Shown here: positions 9,074 through 18,861 of the stretch, one piece after another
Layout of the letters: each line of letters opens with the position of its first letter
How positions within the stretch are numbered: the stretch's first letter is position 1
Origin: Ketobacter sp.
GTDB lineage: Bacteria > Pseudomonadota > Gammaproteobacteria > Pseudomonadales > Ketobacteraceae
Length of the DNA stretch: 64,000 bases
Direction of reading: 5' to 3'
Assembly: GCF_003671495.1 (NCBI RefSeq)
Contig: NZ_RCHN01000006.1
Span: 124,001 to 188,000 of the forward strand
Made by a program: the position numbers and the translations under genes
The notes under the pieces: model-generated
What the model was told of the DNA's origin: nothing
The model's input: the letters and a program-made list of their open reading frames with translations, nothing else
Databases searched by the model: none

Positions 9074-9526
9074 TTATACTTTTTCCACAATCAATGAGTT
9101 ACCCGAGACGTCCTTCACCCGTACCCGATCCCCTTCCGCCAGGGCATCCTGTGACATAATCAGCCACTCGTCCGCCCCCAGAATAGGCGCCGGAAACCGC
9201 AGCCGCCCCCGCTTGCCATCCTGGGGCACACTGATCACCTGCCCCACCTCGCCCACGATCGCCTCCCGGGAGAGCCCGGCCTTGGTCTTGTCGATGGAAA
9301 GCGGCTTCAGATATTTGAACCAGAAAAACGCCAGTACGGACGACAGCAGCGTCCAGATCAGGATCTGCCAGGTCAGGTCCAGGCCGGGCGCCACAAACAG
9401 GACACCCCCCATAAGCACCGCCGCAATGCCAAACCACAAGACAAAAAACGTCGTCAGCATGATTTCACTGAGCATCAGGAGCACACCCAGGACCACCCAG
9501 TGCCAGTACAAAACCTCGAATCCCAT
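9074..9526 (-). CDS. NfeD-like membrane protein
   Basis: This protein of about 150 residues starts at the ATG MGFEVLYWHW (9526); an upstream in-frame start exists but adds an unlikely hydrophilic tail. Hydrophobic helices occupy roughly residues 8-30, 33-50 and 55-75. The C-terminal third forms the small OB-fold typical of NfeD, with LSREAIVGEVGQVIS and the terminal segment RVRVKDVSGNSLIVEKV. NfeD proteins are encoded next to SPFH proteins and are thought to work with them in the membrane. The two genes here are 17 bases apart and surely co-transcribed. This is a short, protease-less NfeD. Confidence 0.88.
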   Translation of the reverse strand: MGFEVLYWHWVVLGVLLMLSEIMLTTFFVLWFGIAAVLMGGVLFVAPGLDLTWQILIWTLLSSVLAFFWFKYLKPLSIDKTKAGLSREAIVGEVGQVISVPQDGKRGRLRFPAPILGADEWLIMSQDALAEGDRVRVKDVSGNSLIVEKV

Positions 9527-9600
9527 ATTTATTCCACAAGGAAATGAATGATTTAGCTTCAAGAATAGCATAGGGAATGATTAGAAGATGAATGACATTT

Positions 9601-9629
9601 TTGGTAATGTGTCTCCTGGCTGATATACA
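9601..9629 (+). promoter_or_regulatory. Predicted sigma-70 promoter of the carbonic anhydrase gene
   Basis: TTGGTA at 9601-9606 and TATACA at 9624-9629 are separated by 17 bases. Transcription would start near 9636, giving a leader of only about 23 bases before the ATG at 9659. This is the best-scoring pair in the divergent region between the NfeD-like and carbonic anhydrase genes. Confidence 0.45.
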
Positions 9630-9658
9630 ACGACCAACGCAAGGACTTGAGAACGAAC

Positions 9659-10279
9659 ATGATTACCGGAAAAGAAGCTTTAGAGCGCCTGATTGAAGGC
9701 AATCGTCAATTTGTTGCAGGGCAGTATCGAGACCAGGAAATGAGCGCAGAGCAGCGCAGCGAAATGGCAGCCAGTCAAAGCCCCTTCGCCATCATCCTGG
9801 GCTGTTCCGATTCCCGCGTGCCGGTCGAGGTTATTTTTAATCAGGGCTTCGGGGACCTGTTCGTGATTCGCGTGGCGGGTAATATCGTGGCGCCCTCACA
9901 GATCGGCTCCATCGAGTTTGCTGCTGAGGCCTTCGGCACCCCCCTGGTGGTGGTGTTGGGCCACAGTAACTGCGGTGCAGTGAAGGCCACTCTGGATTCG
10001 CTGCGCAATCCCGGCGGCAGCCAGAGCCGTAACCTGCGCTCCATCGTGGACCGGGTCCGACCGGCCGTCGCGGCGCTCATCAACACCGACCTGGTCAACG
10101 ACCCGGACAAATTGACCGCCGCTGCGGTTCGCTCCAACGTCTGCGTGGCGGCGGGCTCCCTGCGCCATGGCTCTGAAATTCTCGAGCAACTGGTGCAGAG
10201 CGGGAAACTGCTGGTGGTAGGTGCCGAATACTCGCTGGAAAGCGGCGAAGTGACCTTCTTCGATGGTGTGCCGGTTTAA
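9659..10279 (+). CDS. Beta-class carbonic anhydrase
   Basis: The 206-residue enzyme hydrates CO2 to bicarbonate with a zinc ion. The family motifs are intact: Cys49, Asp51 and Arg53 in CSDSR, and His102 and Cys105 in GHSNCG, which give the Cys-His-Cys zinc site and the Asp-Arg gate. No signal peptide is seen, so it is cytoplasmic. The ATG at 9659 is preferred over a TTG at 9647 because the AAGGA at 9641 is almost adjacent to the TTG. The stop codon lies in the loop of a short hairpin (10268-10286). It may supply bicarbonate for carboxylases or carbamoyl phosphate synthesis, but its neighbours do not specify this. Confidence 0.93.
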   Translation: MITGKEALERLIEGNRQFVAGQYRDQEMSAEQRSEMAASQSPFAIILGCSDSRVPVEVIFNQGFGDLFVIRVAGNIVAPSQIGSIEFAAEAFGTPLVVVLGHSNCGAVKATLDSLRNPGGSQSRNLRSIVDRVRPAVAALINTDLVNDPDKLTAAAVRSNVCVAAGSLRHGSEILEQLVQSGKLLVVGAEYSLESGEVTFFDGVPV

Positions 10280-10286
10280 CCGGCAC
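10268..10286. other. Short inverted repeat spanning the carbonic anhydrase stop codon
   Basis: GTGCCGG (10268-10274) and CCGGCAC (10280-10286) form a perfect 7-bp stem with a five-base loop that contains the TAA stop. No T-tract follows, so a classical intrinsic terminator is doubtful. It lies between convergent genes and may act as an RNA 3'-end stabiliser. Confidence 0.4.
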
Positions 10287-10356
10287 CCATTCCAACATCC
10301 GTTGCGTAAGAAGCAACAATCCGAAGAGCCAAGCAGAGACAGAAACCCCTGCCGGA

Positions 10357-10926
10357 TCAGGTCTTAGGCAGGGTCACCCCGGTTTGCCCCTGATACTTGC
10401 CGCCGCGATCTTTATACGACACTTCGCATTCCTCATCCGACTCCAGGAACAGCATCTGGGCCACCCCTTCATTGGCGTAAATCTTGGCAGGCAGGTTGGT
10501 GGTGTTGGAGAATTCCAGGGTCACGTGCCCTTCCCACTCCGGCTCCAGCGGGGTCACATTGACGATAATCCCACAACGGGCGTAGGTGGATTTACCCAGG
10601 CAGATGGTGAGCACACTGCGGGGAATGCGGAAATACTCCACCGTACGGGCCAGGGCGAAGGAATTGGGCGGAATAATGCAGACATCGCTGTTGATGTCGA
10701 CAAAACTGCGCTCGGAAAAGTCTTTGGGGTCCACGGTGGCCGAGTGGATGTTGGTGAACACCTTGAACTCGGTGGAACAACGCACATCGTAGCCGTAGCT
10801 GGACGTCCCATAGGAGATAATGCGATTACCATCCACACCCTGGCGCACCTGGCCCGGTTCAAATGGTTCGATCATGCCATGTTCTTCCGCCATTCGGCGT
10901 ATCCAGCGGTCTGATTTGATGGACAT
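10357..10926 (-). CDS. dcd: dCTP deaminase
   Basis: The 189-residue protein is full length for the homotrimeric dCTP deaminase that converts dCTP to dUTP in dTTP synthesis. The start [19 protein letters not shown], the segment [11 protein letters not shown] and the core [17 protein letters not shown] are characteristic; the glutamate in the EWEGHVTLE stretch is the catalytic residue in the family. The C-terminal [10 protein letters not shown], which closes over the substrate, is present. It is downstream of apbC on the same strand but separated by 190 bases that contain its own likely promoter. Confidence 0.97.
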   Translation of the reverse strand: MSIKSDRWIRRMAEEHGMIEPFEPGQVRQGVDGNRIISYGTSSYGYDVRCSTEFKVFTNIHSATVDPKDFSERSFVDINSDVCIIPPNSFALARTVEYFRIPRSVLTICLGKSTYARCGIIVNVTPLEPEWEGHVTLEFSNTTNLPAKIYANEGVAQMLFLESDEECEVSYKDRGGKYQGQTGVTLPKT

Positions 10927-11021
10927 TGTCTGGTCGCACTCCCCTGATTTCTAGCTCGCGTAAACGCTTGATCGCTTGGTATTAATATCGGTCTGACATC
11001 GATTTATAAGAGCGGGTTTCC

Positions 11022-11052
11022 CCGAATCCTCCGTGGGCAGGGAATTCGGAGG
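11022..11052 (-). other. Two mutually exclusive inverted repeats in the dcd leader
   Basis: CCGAAT (11022-11027) can pair with ATTCGG (11044-11049), and CCTCCG (11028-11033) with CGGAGG (11047-11052). The right arms share bases, so only one stem can form at a time. They fall just downstream of the predicted dcd transcription start. Function is unproven. Confidence 0.3.
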
Positions 11053-11056
11053 CGGA

Positions 11057-11085
11057 ATCATACCCGTTTTGAGCCCCAGGGTGAA
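11057..11085 (-). promoter_or_regulatory. Predicted sigma-70 promoter of dcd
   Basis: On the minus strand TTCACC (11085-11080), a 17-base spacer and TATGAT (11062-11057) make a plausible promoter. The transcript would have a leader of about 125 bases before the dcd ATG at 10926. Confidence 0.42.
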
Positions 11086-11116
11086 ATGATCTGTTCCCCA
11101 CCCGGGGCCAGGGCGG

Positions 11117-12211
11117 TCAATCGTTCACGATGCTGATGGAAGGAAATGCCCCCGCCCCGCCCGCGGCCTGGGCCATCCCCGCCAGGGAGCCCGCGGCCCG
11201 CAGGGCAATCTGGCGGTAGAGGCTGCTGATCTCGCTGTCCGGTTCTGCCACCACTGTGGGCTTGCCGCCATCCGCCTGCTCGCGAATGGAAAGGCTGAGG
11301 GGCAGACTGCCCAGCACCGGAACACCGTATTCCCGGGCCATGCGCTCGCCGCCGCCCTGGCCGAAAATATGCTCCTCATGGCCACACTGCGAGCAGATGT
11401 GGGTGGCCATGTTCTCCACAATCCCCAACACCGGCACGTGCACTTTGCGGAACATCTCCACCCCTTTCTTGGCATCCAGCAACGCTATGTCCTGGGGCGT
11501 GGTCACCACAACGGCCCCGGCCACCGGCACCTGCTGGGACAGGGTAAGCTGAATATCACCGGTGCCCGGCGGCATATCCACAATCAGGTAGTCCAGGTCA
11601 TCCCACAGGGTCTGTTTCAGCAGCTGTTGCAGGGCGCCACTGGCCATCGGGCCGCGCCACACCATGGGGGTATCGGCCGTGGCCAGGTAACCCATGGAGA
11701 TGGATTGCAGGCCCAGAGCCGGCACCGGCACAAAAAACTTGTCCTGTTCGATGGCCGGGCGTGTGCCCGGGGCCACCCCCAGCATCAGTGACTGGCTGGG
11801 GCCGTAAATGTCGGCATCCAGCATGCCCACCCGGGCGCCTTCAGCCGCCAGGGCCAAGGCCAGATTCACTGCGGTGGTGGACTTGCCCACCCCACCCTTG
11901 CCGGAAGAGACGGCAATGATGTTCTTGACCTTGCCCACCCCCTCCAGCGGTTTGTTCTGGGCTGGCTTCACCGCCCAGCTCAGCACCAGTTCCAGCTTGC
12001 TGGCCAACGGCGCCAACAACGCTTCCAGGGCTGGTTGCAGGCTGGCTCGGGCCCGCTCCAGCGGGTAGCCGAAGTGCAACACCACCTTCACAACCTCCCC
12101 GGATGAGGCAATATCTTTCACTTCGGCCACGGAACTCAGGGGCTGGAGGGAAACGGGATCGGCATTTTTGGCCAGTATCTGGTGAATCTGGTCGTGAAGG
12201 GCTTGGGTCAT
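11117..12211 (-). CDS. apbC: Iron-sulfur cluster carrier ATPase (ApbC/Mrp)
   Basis: The 364-residue protein joins an N-terminal MIP18/DUF59 domain (about 1-90) to a Mrp/NBP35 P-loop ATPase. The deviant Walker A motif is VSSGKGGVGKSTTAVNLA, followed by MLDADIYGPSQ and DMPPGTGDIQL. The conserved CxxC cluster-binding pair is CSQC in the sequence HICSQCGHEE. The protein carries and transfers [4Fe-4S] clusters to target enzymes in the cytoplasm. A strong GAGGAG ribosome site precedes the ATG. It is divergent from metG, an arrangement common in gammaproteobacteria. Confidence 0.95.
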   Translation of the reverse strand: MTQALHDQIHQILAKNADPVSLQPLSSVAEVKDIASSGEVVKVVLHFGYPLERARASLQPALEALLAPLASKLELVLSWAVKPAQNKPLEGVGKVKNIIAVSSGKGGVGKSTTAVNLALALAAEGARVGMLDADIYGPSQSLMLGVAPGTRPAIEQDKFFVPVPALGLQSISMGYLATADTPMVWRGPMASGALQQLLKQTLWDDLDYLIVDMPPGTGDIQLTLSQQVPVAGAVVVTTPQDIALLDAKKGVEMFRKVHVPVLGIVENMATHICSQCGHEEHIFGQGGGERMAREYGVPVLGSLPLSLSIREQADGGKPTVVAEPDSEISSLYRQIALRAAGSLAGMAQAAGGAGAFPSISIVND

Positions 12212-12368
12212 GGTCGGTACTCCTCGATCAATAGCCCGGCTATGCTAGCGGAATTTACCCAACTGATATAGTGGGTTATCGGCATTCCAGCCCCCGCCAA
12301 CTGGTATCCGGCCCCCAGAACCGCTATATTACCCGCCTCATTTTAAACGGCTAACTTCCTCCAATTTC

Positions 12369-14414
12369 ATGAATCAGACCGAGCAGAAACAGCAACGCAA
12401 AATTCTTGTCACCAGTGCCCTGCCCTATGCCAACGGCTCAATCCACCTGGGGCACATGCTGGAACACATCCAGACCGATATCTGGGTGCGATTCCAGAAG
12501 CTGCGTGGTGAACAGTGCATCTATGTCTGCGCGGACGACGCCCACGGCACAGCCATCATGCTCAAGGCGGAGCAACTCGGCATCACACCGGAACAGCTGA
12601 TTGCCCAGGTGCAGCAGGAACATGAACGGGATTTTGCCGGTTTTGAAATCCGTTATGACAACTATTATTCCACCCACTCTGAAGAGAACCGGGTGCTGTC
12701 GGGCCTGATCTACGAGCGCAACAAGGCCCGCGGCAATATCGTCGCGCGCCAGATCACCCAACTGTTCGACCCGGAGAAACAACTGTTCCTGTCCGACCGC
12801 TTTGTGAAGGGCACCTGCCCGAAATGCGGCGCCGACGACCAGTATGGCGACAACTGTGAAAAGTGCGGCGCCACCTACGGCGCGGAGGAACTCAAAAACC
12901 CCCGCTCCACCATCTCCGGGGCGGCGCCGGTCTTAAAGGAAAACACCCAACTGTTTTTCGATCTGCCCAAGTTTCAGGATTTTCTGGCGCAATGGACCCA
13001 ATCCGGCAGCCTGCAGGAAGGCATCGCCAACAAATTGAAAGAATGGCTGGACGCCGGCCTGCAACAGTGGGACATCTCCCGCGAAGCACCCTACTTCGGC
13101 TTTGAGATCCCCGGCGAGACCGGCAAGTATTTTTACGTCTGGCTGGACGCCCCCATCGGCTACATGGCCAGTTTCCAGAACCTGTGTGAGCGCCGCGACG
13201 ACCTCAATTTCGACGACTACTGGGGCAAGGACTCCGACGCCGAGCTGTATCACTTCATCGGCAAAGACATCATCAATTTTCACGGCCTGTTCTGGCCAGC
13301 CATGCTCAGTGGCGCGGATTTCCGCACCCCCACCGCCATCTTCTCCCACGGCTTTGTCACCGTGAACGGCAACAAGATGTCCAAATCCCGAGGCACCTTC
13401 ATCAAGGCGGCCACGTACCTGAATCACCTGAGCCCGGAATACCTGCGCTACTACTTTGCCGCCAAGCTCAGCGGGCGCATTGATGACATCGACCTTAACC
13501 TGGAAGACTTTGCCCAACGGGTGAATGCGGACCTGGTGAACAAGGTGGTGAACATCGCCAGCCGCACCGCCAACTTTGTGAAGAAGCTGGGGGGCAAGCT
13601 GGCCGAAGGCAATGCCAACCCGGCCCTGACCGACGAATTCCAGCAGGCGGCCGCGGCCATTGCCAACCACTACGAACAACGGGAATACGGCCGCGCCATG
13701 CGGGACATCATGGCCCTGGCGGATAAAGCCAACCAGTACATCGACGAGAAAGCGCCCTGGGCCCTGATGAAACAGGCCGGCAAGGAGCAGGAAGTACTGG
13801 ACTGTTGCAGTGTGGGGGTCAACCTGTTTCGCCTGCTGGCCCTGTACCTGAAACCGGTCTTGCCTGGCCTGGCCGAAAAGGCGGAAGCCTTCCTCAATAT
13901 CGAACCGCTGCAGTGGAACGACCATCACACCCTGCTGCACGGGCATGAGATCAATAAGTTCCAGGCCATGATGCAGCGTATTGACATGAAGCAAATTGAG
14001 GCCATGACGGAAGAAGCCAAAACCGAGGCGGAAGCGGAGGCCAAAGCGGCCAAACCCCAAAGCGCTCTGGACGAAGACCCCATCGCCGAGCAGATCCAAT
14101 TTAATGACTTTGCGAAAATTGACATGCGGGTGGCCAAGATTGTCACCGCATGTCATGTAGAGGGGGCTGATAAATTGATACAGTTGACCCTGGATCTGGG
14201 CGGAGAAACCCGCAACGTATTTGCGGGCATTAAGTCCGCCTATCAACCGGAAGACCTGGAAGGTCGCCTCACCATCATGGTGGCCAACCTGGCGCCGCGC
14301 AAAATGAAGTTTGGCGTGTCCGAAGGAATGGTCATGGCGGCCGGACCCGGCGGCAAAGACATTTTCCTGTTATCCCCGGACAGCGGCGCTGTGCCCGGCA
14401 TGCGGGTCAAATAA
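12369..14414 (+). CDS. metG: Methionyl-tRNA synthetase
   Basis: The 681-residue class I synthetase shows the HIGH-type motif in [15 protein letters not shown] and the KMSKS loop in [11 protein letters not shown] zinc knuckle [18 protein letters not shown] sits in the connective region. The C-terminal 110 residues form the tRNA-binding domain ([15 protein letters not shown]), joined by an Ala/Glu-rich linker, which is the dimeric E. coli-type architecture. It charges tRNA-Met. The gene precedes the rsx operon by 35 bases, so rsxA may be read in part from metG. Confidence 0.98.
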   Translation: MNQTEQKQQRKILVTSALPYANGSIHLGHMLEHIQTDIWVRFQKLRGEQCIYVCADDAHGTAIMLKAEQLGITPEQLIAQVQQEHERDFAGFEIRYDNYYSTHSEENRVLSGLIYERNKARGNIVARQITQLFDPEKQLFLSDRFVKGTCPKCGADDQYGDNCEKCGATYGAEELKNPRSTISGAAPVLKENTQLFFDLPKFQDFLAQWTQSGSLQEGIANKLKEWLDAGLQQWDISREAPYFGFEIPGETGKYFYVWLDAPIGYMASFQNLCERRDDLNFDDYWGKDSDAELYHFIGKDIINFHGLFWPAMLSGADFRTPTAIFSHGFVTVNGNKMSKSRGTFIKAATYLNHLSPEYLRYYFAAKLSGRIDDIDLNLEDFAQRVNADLVNKVVNIASRTANFVKKLGGKLAEGNANPALTDEFQQAAAAIANHYEQREYGRAMRDIMALADKANQYIDEKAPWALMKQAGKEQEVLDCCSVGVNLFRLLALYLKPVLPGLAEKAEAFLNIEPLQWNDHHTLLHGHEINKFQAMMQRIDMKQIEAMTEEAKTEAEAEAKAAKPQSALDEDPIAEQIQFNDFAKIDMRVAKIVTACHVEGADKLIQLTLDLGGETRNVFAGIKSAYQPEDLEGRLTIMVANLAPRKMKFGVSEGMVMAAGPGGKDIFLLSPDSGAVPGMRVK

Positions 14415-14449
14415 GCCCCGGTTAACACTACCGAAACGAAGAGAGCATC

Positions 14450-15034
14450 ATGCCCGAATTTTTACTGGTTCTCGTCAGTACCATTCTGGTGAACAACTTT
14501 GTCCTGGTTCAGTTCCTGGGGCTGTGTCCGTTTATGGGGGTTTCCAACAAGCTGGAAGCCGCCATGGGCATGTCCCTGGCCACCACCTTTGTGCTGACCC
14601 TGTCGTCGGTGCTGAGTTACATGACCTACACCTATGTACTGGTGCCACTGGACGTGGCGTACCTGAAAACCATCTCGTTCATCCTGGTGATTGCGGTAAC
14701 GGTGCAGTTCACCGAGATGGTGGTGCGTAAAACCAGCCCGCTGCTGTATCGCGTACTGGGGATCTTCCTGCCCCTGATCACCAGTAACTGTGCAGTACTG
14801 GGGGTGGCGTTGCTCACGGTGAAAAAAGGCATCGACAGTTTTATGGACGCCTTTCTCTACGGTTTTGGTGCCGCCCTGGGTTTCTCCCTGGTGCTGGTGC
14901 TGTTCGCGGCCATGCGTGAGCGCATCGCAGTGGCCGACATTCCGGTTCCTTTCAAAGGTGCTTCCATTGGCCTGATCACCGCCGGACTGATGTCCCTGGC
15001 CTTTATGGGCTTCTCCGGCCTGATCAAGATCTAG
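14450..15034 (+). CDS. rsxA: Electron transport complex subunit RsxA/RnfA
   Basis: The 194-residue integral membrane protein has about six hydrophobic helices and no extracytoplasmic domain, as in RnfA/RsxA. Conserved pieces include [18 protein letters not shown] near the N-terminus and [15 protein letters not shown] in the middle. It is homologous to RsxE encoded further down; the two form the membrane core of the ion-translocating NADH:ferredoxin oxidoreductase. It is the first gene of the rsxABCDGE operon and is spaced 9 bases from rsxB. Confidence 0.97.
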   Translation: MPEFLLVLVSTILVNNFVLVQFLGLCPFMGVSNKLEAAMGMSLATTFVLTLSSVLSYMTYTYVLVPLDVAYLKTISFILVIAVTVQFTEMVVRKTSPLLYRVLGIFLPLITSNCAVLGVALLTVKKGIDSFMDAFLYGFGAALGFSLVLVLFAAMRERIAVADIPVPFKGASIGLITAGLMSLAFMGFSGLIKI

Positions 15035-15043
15035 GGGGAGTAT

Positions 15044-15640
15044 ATGGAGTTTCTTTTTGACAATTTCACTGCCTTGGGTGCCCTCACCGCCATCGCGTTG
15101 GGCTTCGGCGCCCTGTTGGGTTTTGCTGCCGTCAAATTCAAGGTGGAAGGCAATCCCATTGTGGAGCAGATTGATGCGTTGTTGCCGCAAACCCAATGCG
15201 GCCAGTGCGGCCATCCTGGTTGTCGCCCTTACGCAGAAGGCATGGCCGACGGGGAAGAGATCAACAAGTGTGTACCCGGTGGCGAAGACACCATTCGGGC
15301 GCTGGCGGATCTGTTGGGCCGTGATTTTGTGCCCCTGGACGAAGAGCACGGTGAGACCCCGGAATCCAAAATGGTGGCGGTGATCCGCGAAGCGGAATGC
15401 ATTGGTTGCACCAAGTGTCTGCAGGCCTGCCCCATGGACGCCATCCTGGGTGCGGCCAAACAAATGCACACGGTCATCGCCGACGAGTGCACCGGCTGTG
15501 ACCTGTGCGTAGAACCCTGCCCCGTGGACTGCATCGACATGGTCCCCGTGGCCACCACGTTACAGACCTGGCATTGGGCCGCCCCCAAAGGCATAGGTAA
15601 TCGCCCCGGTGAATTGATCCCGGTGAGGAACATCGCATGA
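15044..15640 (+). CDS. rsxB: Electron transport complex subunit RsxB/RnfB (iron-sulfur)
   Basis: The 198-residue protein has an N-terminal membrane anchor (about 5-26) and an Fe4S4 motif of the RnfB type ([17 protein letters not shown] with a fourth Cys in NKCVPGG). Two classical ferredoxin motifs follow, [12 protein letters not shown] and [12 protein letters not shown]. It passes electrons between the RsxC module, the ferredoxin partner and the membrane core. Its stop overlaps the rsxC start as ATGA, so the two are translationally coupled. Confidence 0.97.
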   Translation: MEFLFDNFTALGALTAIALGFGALLGFAAVKFKVEGNPIVEQIDALLPQTQCGQCGHPGCRPYAEGMADGEEINKCVPGGEDTIRALADLLGRDFVPLDEEHGETPESKMVAVIREAECIGCTKCLQACPMDAILGAAKQMHTVIADECTGCDLCVEPCPVDCIDMVPVATTLQTWHWAAPKGIGNRPGELIPVRNIA

Positions 15641-17805
15641 GCCGCCACATCTGGGATTTTCACGGTGGCATTCATCCGCCGGAAAACAAAAAGCAATCCT
15701 CCGAAACCAGCATCCGCTGGGCCGGTTTGCCGGAACGTCTGGTGGTGCCAGTACAACAACACATTGGTGCTCCGGCCAAGCCCTGCGTCAACGTCGGCGA
15801 CCCGGTCCTGAAAGGCCAAAAGCTGGCTGAAGCCGCGGGCTTTGTCAGCCTGCCGGTGCACGCCCCCACCTCCGGCACTGTCGCCGCCATCGAGCTGCGC
15901 CCCATCCAGCATCCCTCCGGTATGGACGCGCTGTGTGTAGAGATCACCCCCGATGGTCAGGATGAGTGGATCGAGCATCAGGGCGTGGGCGATTACGAAA
16001 CACTGGGCAAGCAGGAAATATTGAACCGCATTCGTGACGCCGGCATCGCCGGTATGGGCGGTGCCGGCTTTCCCAGTGTGGTGAAGCTGGGGGTCAAACC
16101 CGATCAGAAAATCAAAACCCTGATCCTGAACGCGGTGGAATGCGAACCCTACATCACGGCGGATGATCGCCTGATGCGGGAACGGGCTGACGAAATCGTG
16201 CAGGGACTGCAAATCGTGGCCTGGCTGATCGAGCCCGAAGAAATTCTGATTGGCATTGAGGACAACAAACCCCACGCCATCGCCGCCATGCAGAAGGCCA
16301 CCGCCGGCACCCAGTGCGAAGTGGTGGTGGTGCCCACCAAATACCCTTCCGGTGGTGAGAAGCAATTGATCCACCTGCTGACCGGTAAGGAAGTACGCAG
16401 CGGCGGCATTCCGGCGGACGTGGGTGTGGTGTGCCACAACACCGGCACCGCCTATGCCATCAAACGCGCCATCATGGACGGGGAGCCGCTTATCTCGCGC
16501 ATCACCACCCTTACCGGCGATTGCGTGGCTGAGAAAGGCAATTACGAAGTATTGATGGGAACGCCGGTGGGATGGTTGCTGCAACAGGCCGGGGTCAAAG
16601 CCACCGACCTGCACCGTTTGATCATGGGTGGCCCGATGATGGGGTTCGCCGTGCACAATATGGCGGTGCCGGTGGTGAAAACCACCAACTGCCTGCTGGT
16701 CCCCAACAGCAAAGAATTCCCCGATCCGGTGCCTGAGCAGCCCTGCATCCGCTGTGGCAGTTGTGCCCAGGTGTGCCCGGTGAACCTGCTGCCGCAGCAG
16801 TTGTACTGGTTTGCCAAAACCAAGGAGTTCGACAAGGCCGCGCATTTCAACCTGGCGGACTGCATTGAGTGCGGCGCCTGCTCCTATGTCTGCCCCAGCA
16901 ATATTCCCCTGGTACAGTATTATCGCTTTGCCAAGGGTGAAATCCGCACCCAGCAACAGGAACAGGCCAAGGCCGATCACGCCCGGCAACGGTTTGAAGC
17001 GCGCCAGGCCCGACTGGCCCGGGAGGAAGAGGAAAAGGAACGCAAACGCCAGGAGCGGGCCAAAGCCGCCGCGGCCAAGCAAGCGGAGAAAAAAGCCGCC
17101 CCGGCCGCCAAGGCCGCCCCCGCCTCTGCAGCAGGCGCAGTGGACGAGGCCGATGCTTTGGCAAAATTGCAAACCGCTGCCGCCTCCACCATGAAGCGCT
17201 ATAAAGAGGCCCAGAAAGCCCTGCTGACGGCGGAGAAGAACGGCTCCGAACACCTGGAAGCGCTGCAGAAAAAGGTGGAGCAATTGAAAGCCAAAGCGGA
17301 CGCTGCCAAAGAGGCGTTTACCACGGCCAAAAACGCCCAGGGCCAAACCGCAGACGCAAAACCGAAGCCGGCGGCCGCTAGCAAAGACGATCCCTTTGCC
17401 GCGCTGAAACAGGCCTCGGCAGAAGACTTTGCCGCCTACAAAGAGGCCGAGAAAGCACTGGCCGCAGCAGAAGCCAGCGGTGCTGAAGACGTGGCAGCCT
17501 TACAGCAACGGGTGACGGAGCTGAAAGCCCGCTCCGATGCCTCAAAGGCCGCCATGAAAGAAGCCCGCGCCAGGGAAAAGGAACAGATTCAGGCGAAGAA
17601 CGCCGCTGCTGATCCGGTAAAAGCCGCCAAGCTGGAAGTGGCCAAACAGCAGGTGTTGCTGAAAAAAGCCAGCAAAGCCCTGCAGGCCGCCAAAGACAGC
17701 GATGCCGGTGCCGATGACGCGCTCGAGTCCAACGTAAAAGCCGCAGAACAGGCGCTGGAAGCGGCCGAGCATGCCCTGAAAAAAATTGAAGAGGAGCAAG
17801 CCTGA
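15637..17805 (+). CDS. rsxC: Electron transport complex subunit RsxC/RnfC
   Basis: The 722-residue NADH-side subunit has the RnfC N-terminal barrel, a Rossmann-like domain with [17 protein letters not shown] (NADH/FMN region) and two ferredoxin motifs, [12 protein letters not shown] and [12 protein letters not shown]. From about residue 450 it continues into a Lys/Ala/Glu-rich helical extension. That extension contains three degenerate repeats of about 57-60 residues (near 505-565, 586-645 and 663-722), each predicted to be a helical hairpin. Long C-terminal extensions are usual in gammaproteobacterial RsxC. The stop overlaps rsxD as TGATG. Confidence 0.96.
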   Translation: MSRHIWDFHGGIHPPENKKQSSETSIRWAGLPERLVVPVQQHIGAPAKPCVNVGDPVLKGQKLAEAAGFVSLPVHAPTSGTVAAIELRPIQHPSGMDALCVEITPDGQDEWIEHQGVGDYETLGKQEILNRIRDAGIAGMGGAGFPSVVKLGVKPDQKIKTLILNAVECEPYITADDRLMRERADEIVQGLQIVAWLIEPEEILIGIEDNKPHAIAAMQKATAGTQCEVVVVPTKYPSGGEKQLIHLLTGKEVRSGGIPADVGVVCHNTGTAYAIKRAIMDGEPLISRITTLTGDCVAEKGNYEVLMGTPVGWLLQQAGVKATDLHRLIMGGPMMGFAVHNMAVPVVKTTNCLLVPNSKEFPDPVPEQPCIRCGSCAQVCPVNLLPQQLYWFAKTKEFDKAAHFNLADCIECGACSYVCPSNIPLVQYYRFAKGEIRTQQQEQAKADHARQRFEARQARLAREEEEKERKRQERAKAAAAKQAEKKAAPAAKAAPASAAGAVDEADALAKLQTAAASTMKRYKEAQKALLTAEKNGSEHLEALQKKVEQLKAKADAAKEAFTTAKNAQGQTADAKPKPAAASKDDPFAALKQASAEDFAAYKEAEKALAAAEASGAEDVAALQQRVTELKARSDASKAAMKEARAREKEQIQAKNAAADPVKAAKLEVAKQQVLLKKASKALQAAKDSDAGADDALESNVKAAEQALEAAEHALKKIEEEQA

Positions 17806-18851
17806 TGGCCCTGCTCAGTGTGACCTCCCCCCACATCCACAAACCGGGCAATACCGGTGGCTTCATGCGCCAGGTGCTGTACGCCACCGTGCCCGGCCTG
17901 TTCATGCTGACCTATTTCTTTGGTTTCGGCACGCTCATCAACATCGCCCTGGCAGTGGGCATCGCCCTGGTCTGCGAAACCCTGATCCTGAAGCTGCGCA
18001 ACAAGCCAGTGGCTTTTTACCTCAACGACTACAGCGCGGTGGTCACCGCCGTGCTGCTGGCCCTGGCCATTCCCCCCACTGCCCCCTGGTGGCTGACCCT
18101 GATTGGAACCACGTTTGCCATTGTGGTGGCCAAGCACCTGTACGGCGGCCTGGGTATGAATCCGTTTAACCCGGCCATGGTGGGTTATGTGCTGCTGCTG
18201 ATTTCCTTCCCCAAAGAGATGACCACCTGGCTACCGGCAGCCGGCCTGGACAATACCGTCACCGCACCGGGCATCCCCGACAGCCTGGGAATGGCGTTCC
18301 TGGGCATGAACCCGGACGCCCTCAGCGGAGCCACGCCCCTGGATGCCTTTAAAACCTACGCCGGGCAGCCGGAAGTGCTGGATTCCAATTCCATTCTCCA
18401 CGGGGTGTTTGCCGGGTTCGGCTGGGAGTGGGTTAACGTGGGCTTTCTGTTGGGTGGGGCCTATTTACTGTGGCGCAAGATCATCACCTGGCACATTCCT
18501 GCCGGCATGCTGCTGGCGTTGTTCCTGTTGTCGGGCTTTTTCAATACCGCCGTGGACGCCGACAACTACCCGGGCTTCCTGCATCATCTGCTGAGCGGCG
18601 GCACCATGCTGGGGGCGTTTTTCATCGCCACCGACCCGGTCACCGCCGCCACCAGCAATCGCGGCAAGATCCTTTACGGGGTTCTGATCGGTGTGCTGAC
18701 CTATGTGATTCGCACCTGGGGCGGGTATCCCGATGCGGTGGCGTTCAGCGTTCTGTTGATGAACCTGGCAGCCCCCACCCTGGATTATTACACCCAGCCA
18801 CGTACCTACGGTCATCGCAAGCCCAATAAAGGGCTGGCCAAGTCGGATTGA
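17805..18851 (+). CDS. rsxD: Electron transport complex subunit RsxD/RnfD
   Basis: The 348-residue membrane protein has about nine to ten hydrophobic helices and is homologous to NqrB. The covalent FMN attachment site is the threonine in ALSGATPLDAF. Other family segments are GGLGMNPFNPAMVGYV and FFIATDPVTAATSNRGK. It belongs to the membrane ion-translocating part of the complex. It is fused translationally to rsxC through a TGATG overlap and is followed 10 bases later by rsxG. Confidence 0.97.
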   Translation: MALLSVTSPHIHKPGNTGGFMRQVLYATVPGLFMLTYFFGFGTLINIALAVGIALVCETLILKLRNKPVAFYLNDYSAVVTAVLLALAIPPTAPWWLTLIGTTFAIVVAKHLYGGLGMNPFNPAMVGYVLLLISFPKEMTTWLPAAGLDNTVTAPGIPDSLGMAFLGMNPDALSGATPLDAFKTYAGQPEVLDSNSILHGVFAGFGWEWVNVGFLLGGAYLLWRKIITWHIPAGMLLALFLLSGFFNTAVDADNYPGFLHHLLSGGTMLGAFFIATDPVTAATSNRGKILYGVLIGVLTYVIRTWGGYPDAVAFSVLLMNLAAPTLDYYTQPRTYGHRKPNKGLAKSD

Positions 18852-18861
18852 GGAGCAGTGT

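Noticed and set aside
10268-10286. Strong terminator after the carbonic anhydrase gene
   Set aside because: The hairpin has no following T-tract on either strand, so it is listed only as an inverted repeat.
12933-14246. Long minus-strand open frame opposite metG
   Set aside because: No domain, and metG is certain.
15229-17346. Long minus-strand open frame opposite rsxB/rsxC
   Set aside because: Low-complexity Gly/Phe/His composition, no recognisable domain, fully antisense to a conserved operon.
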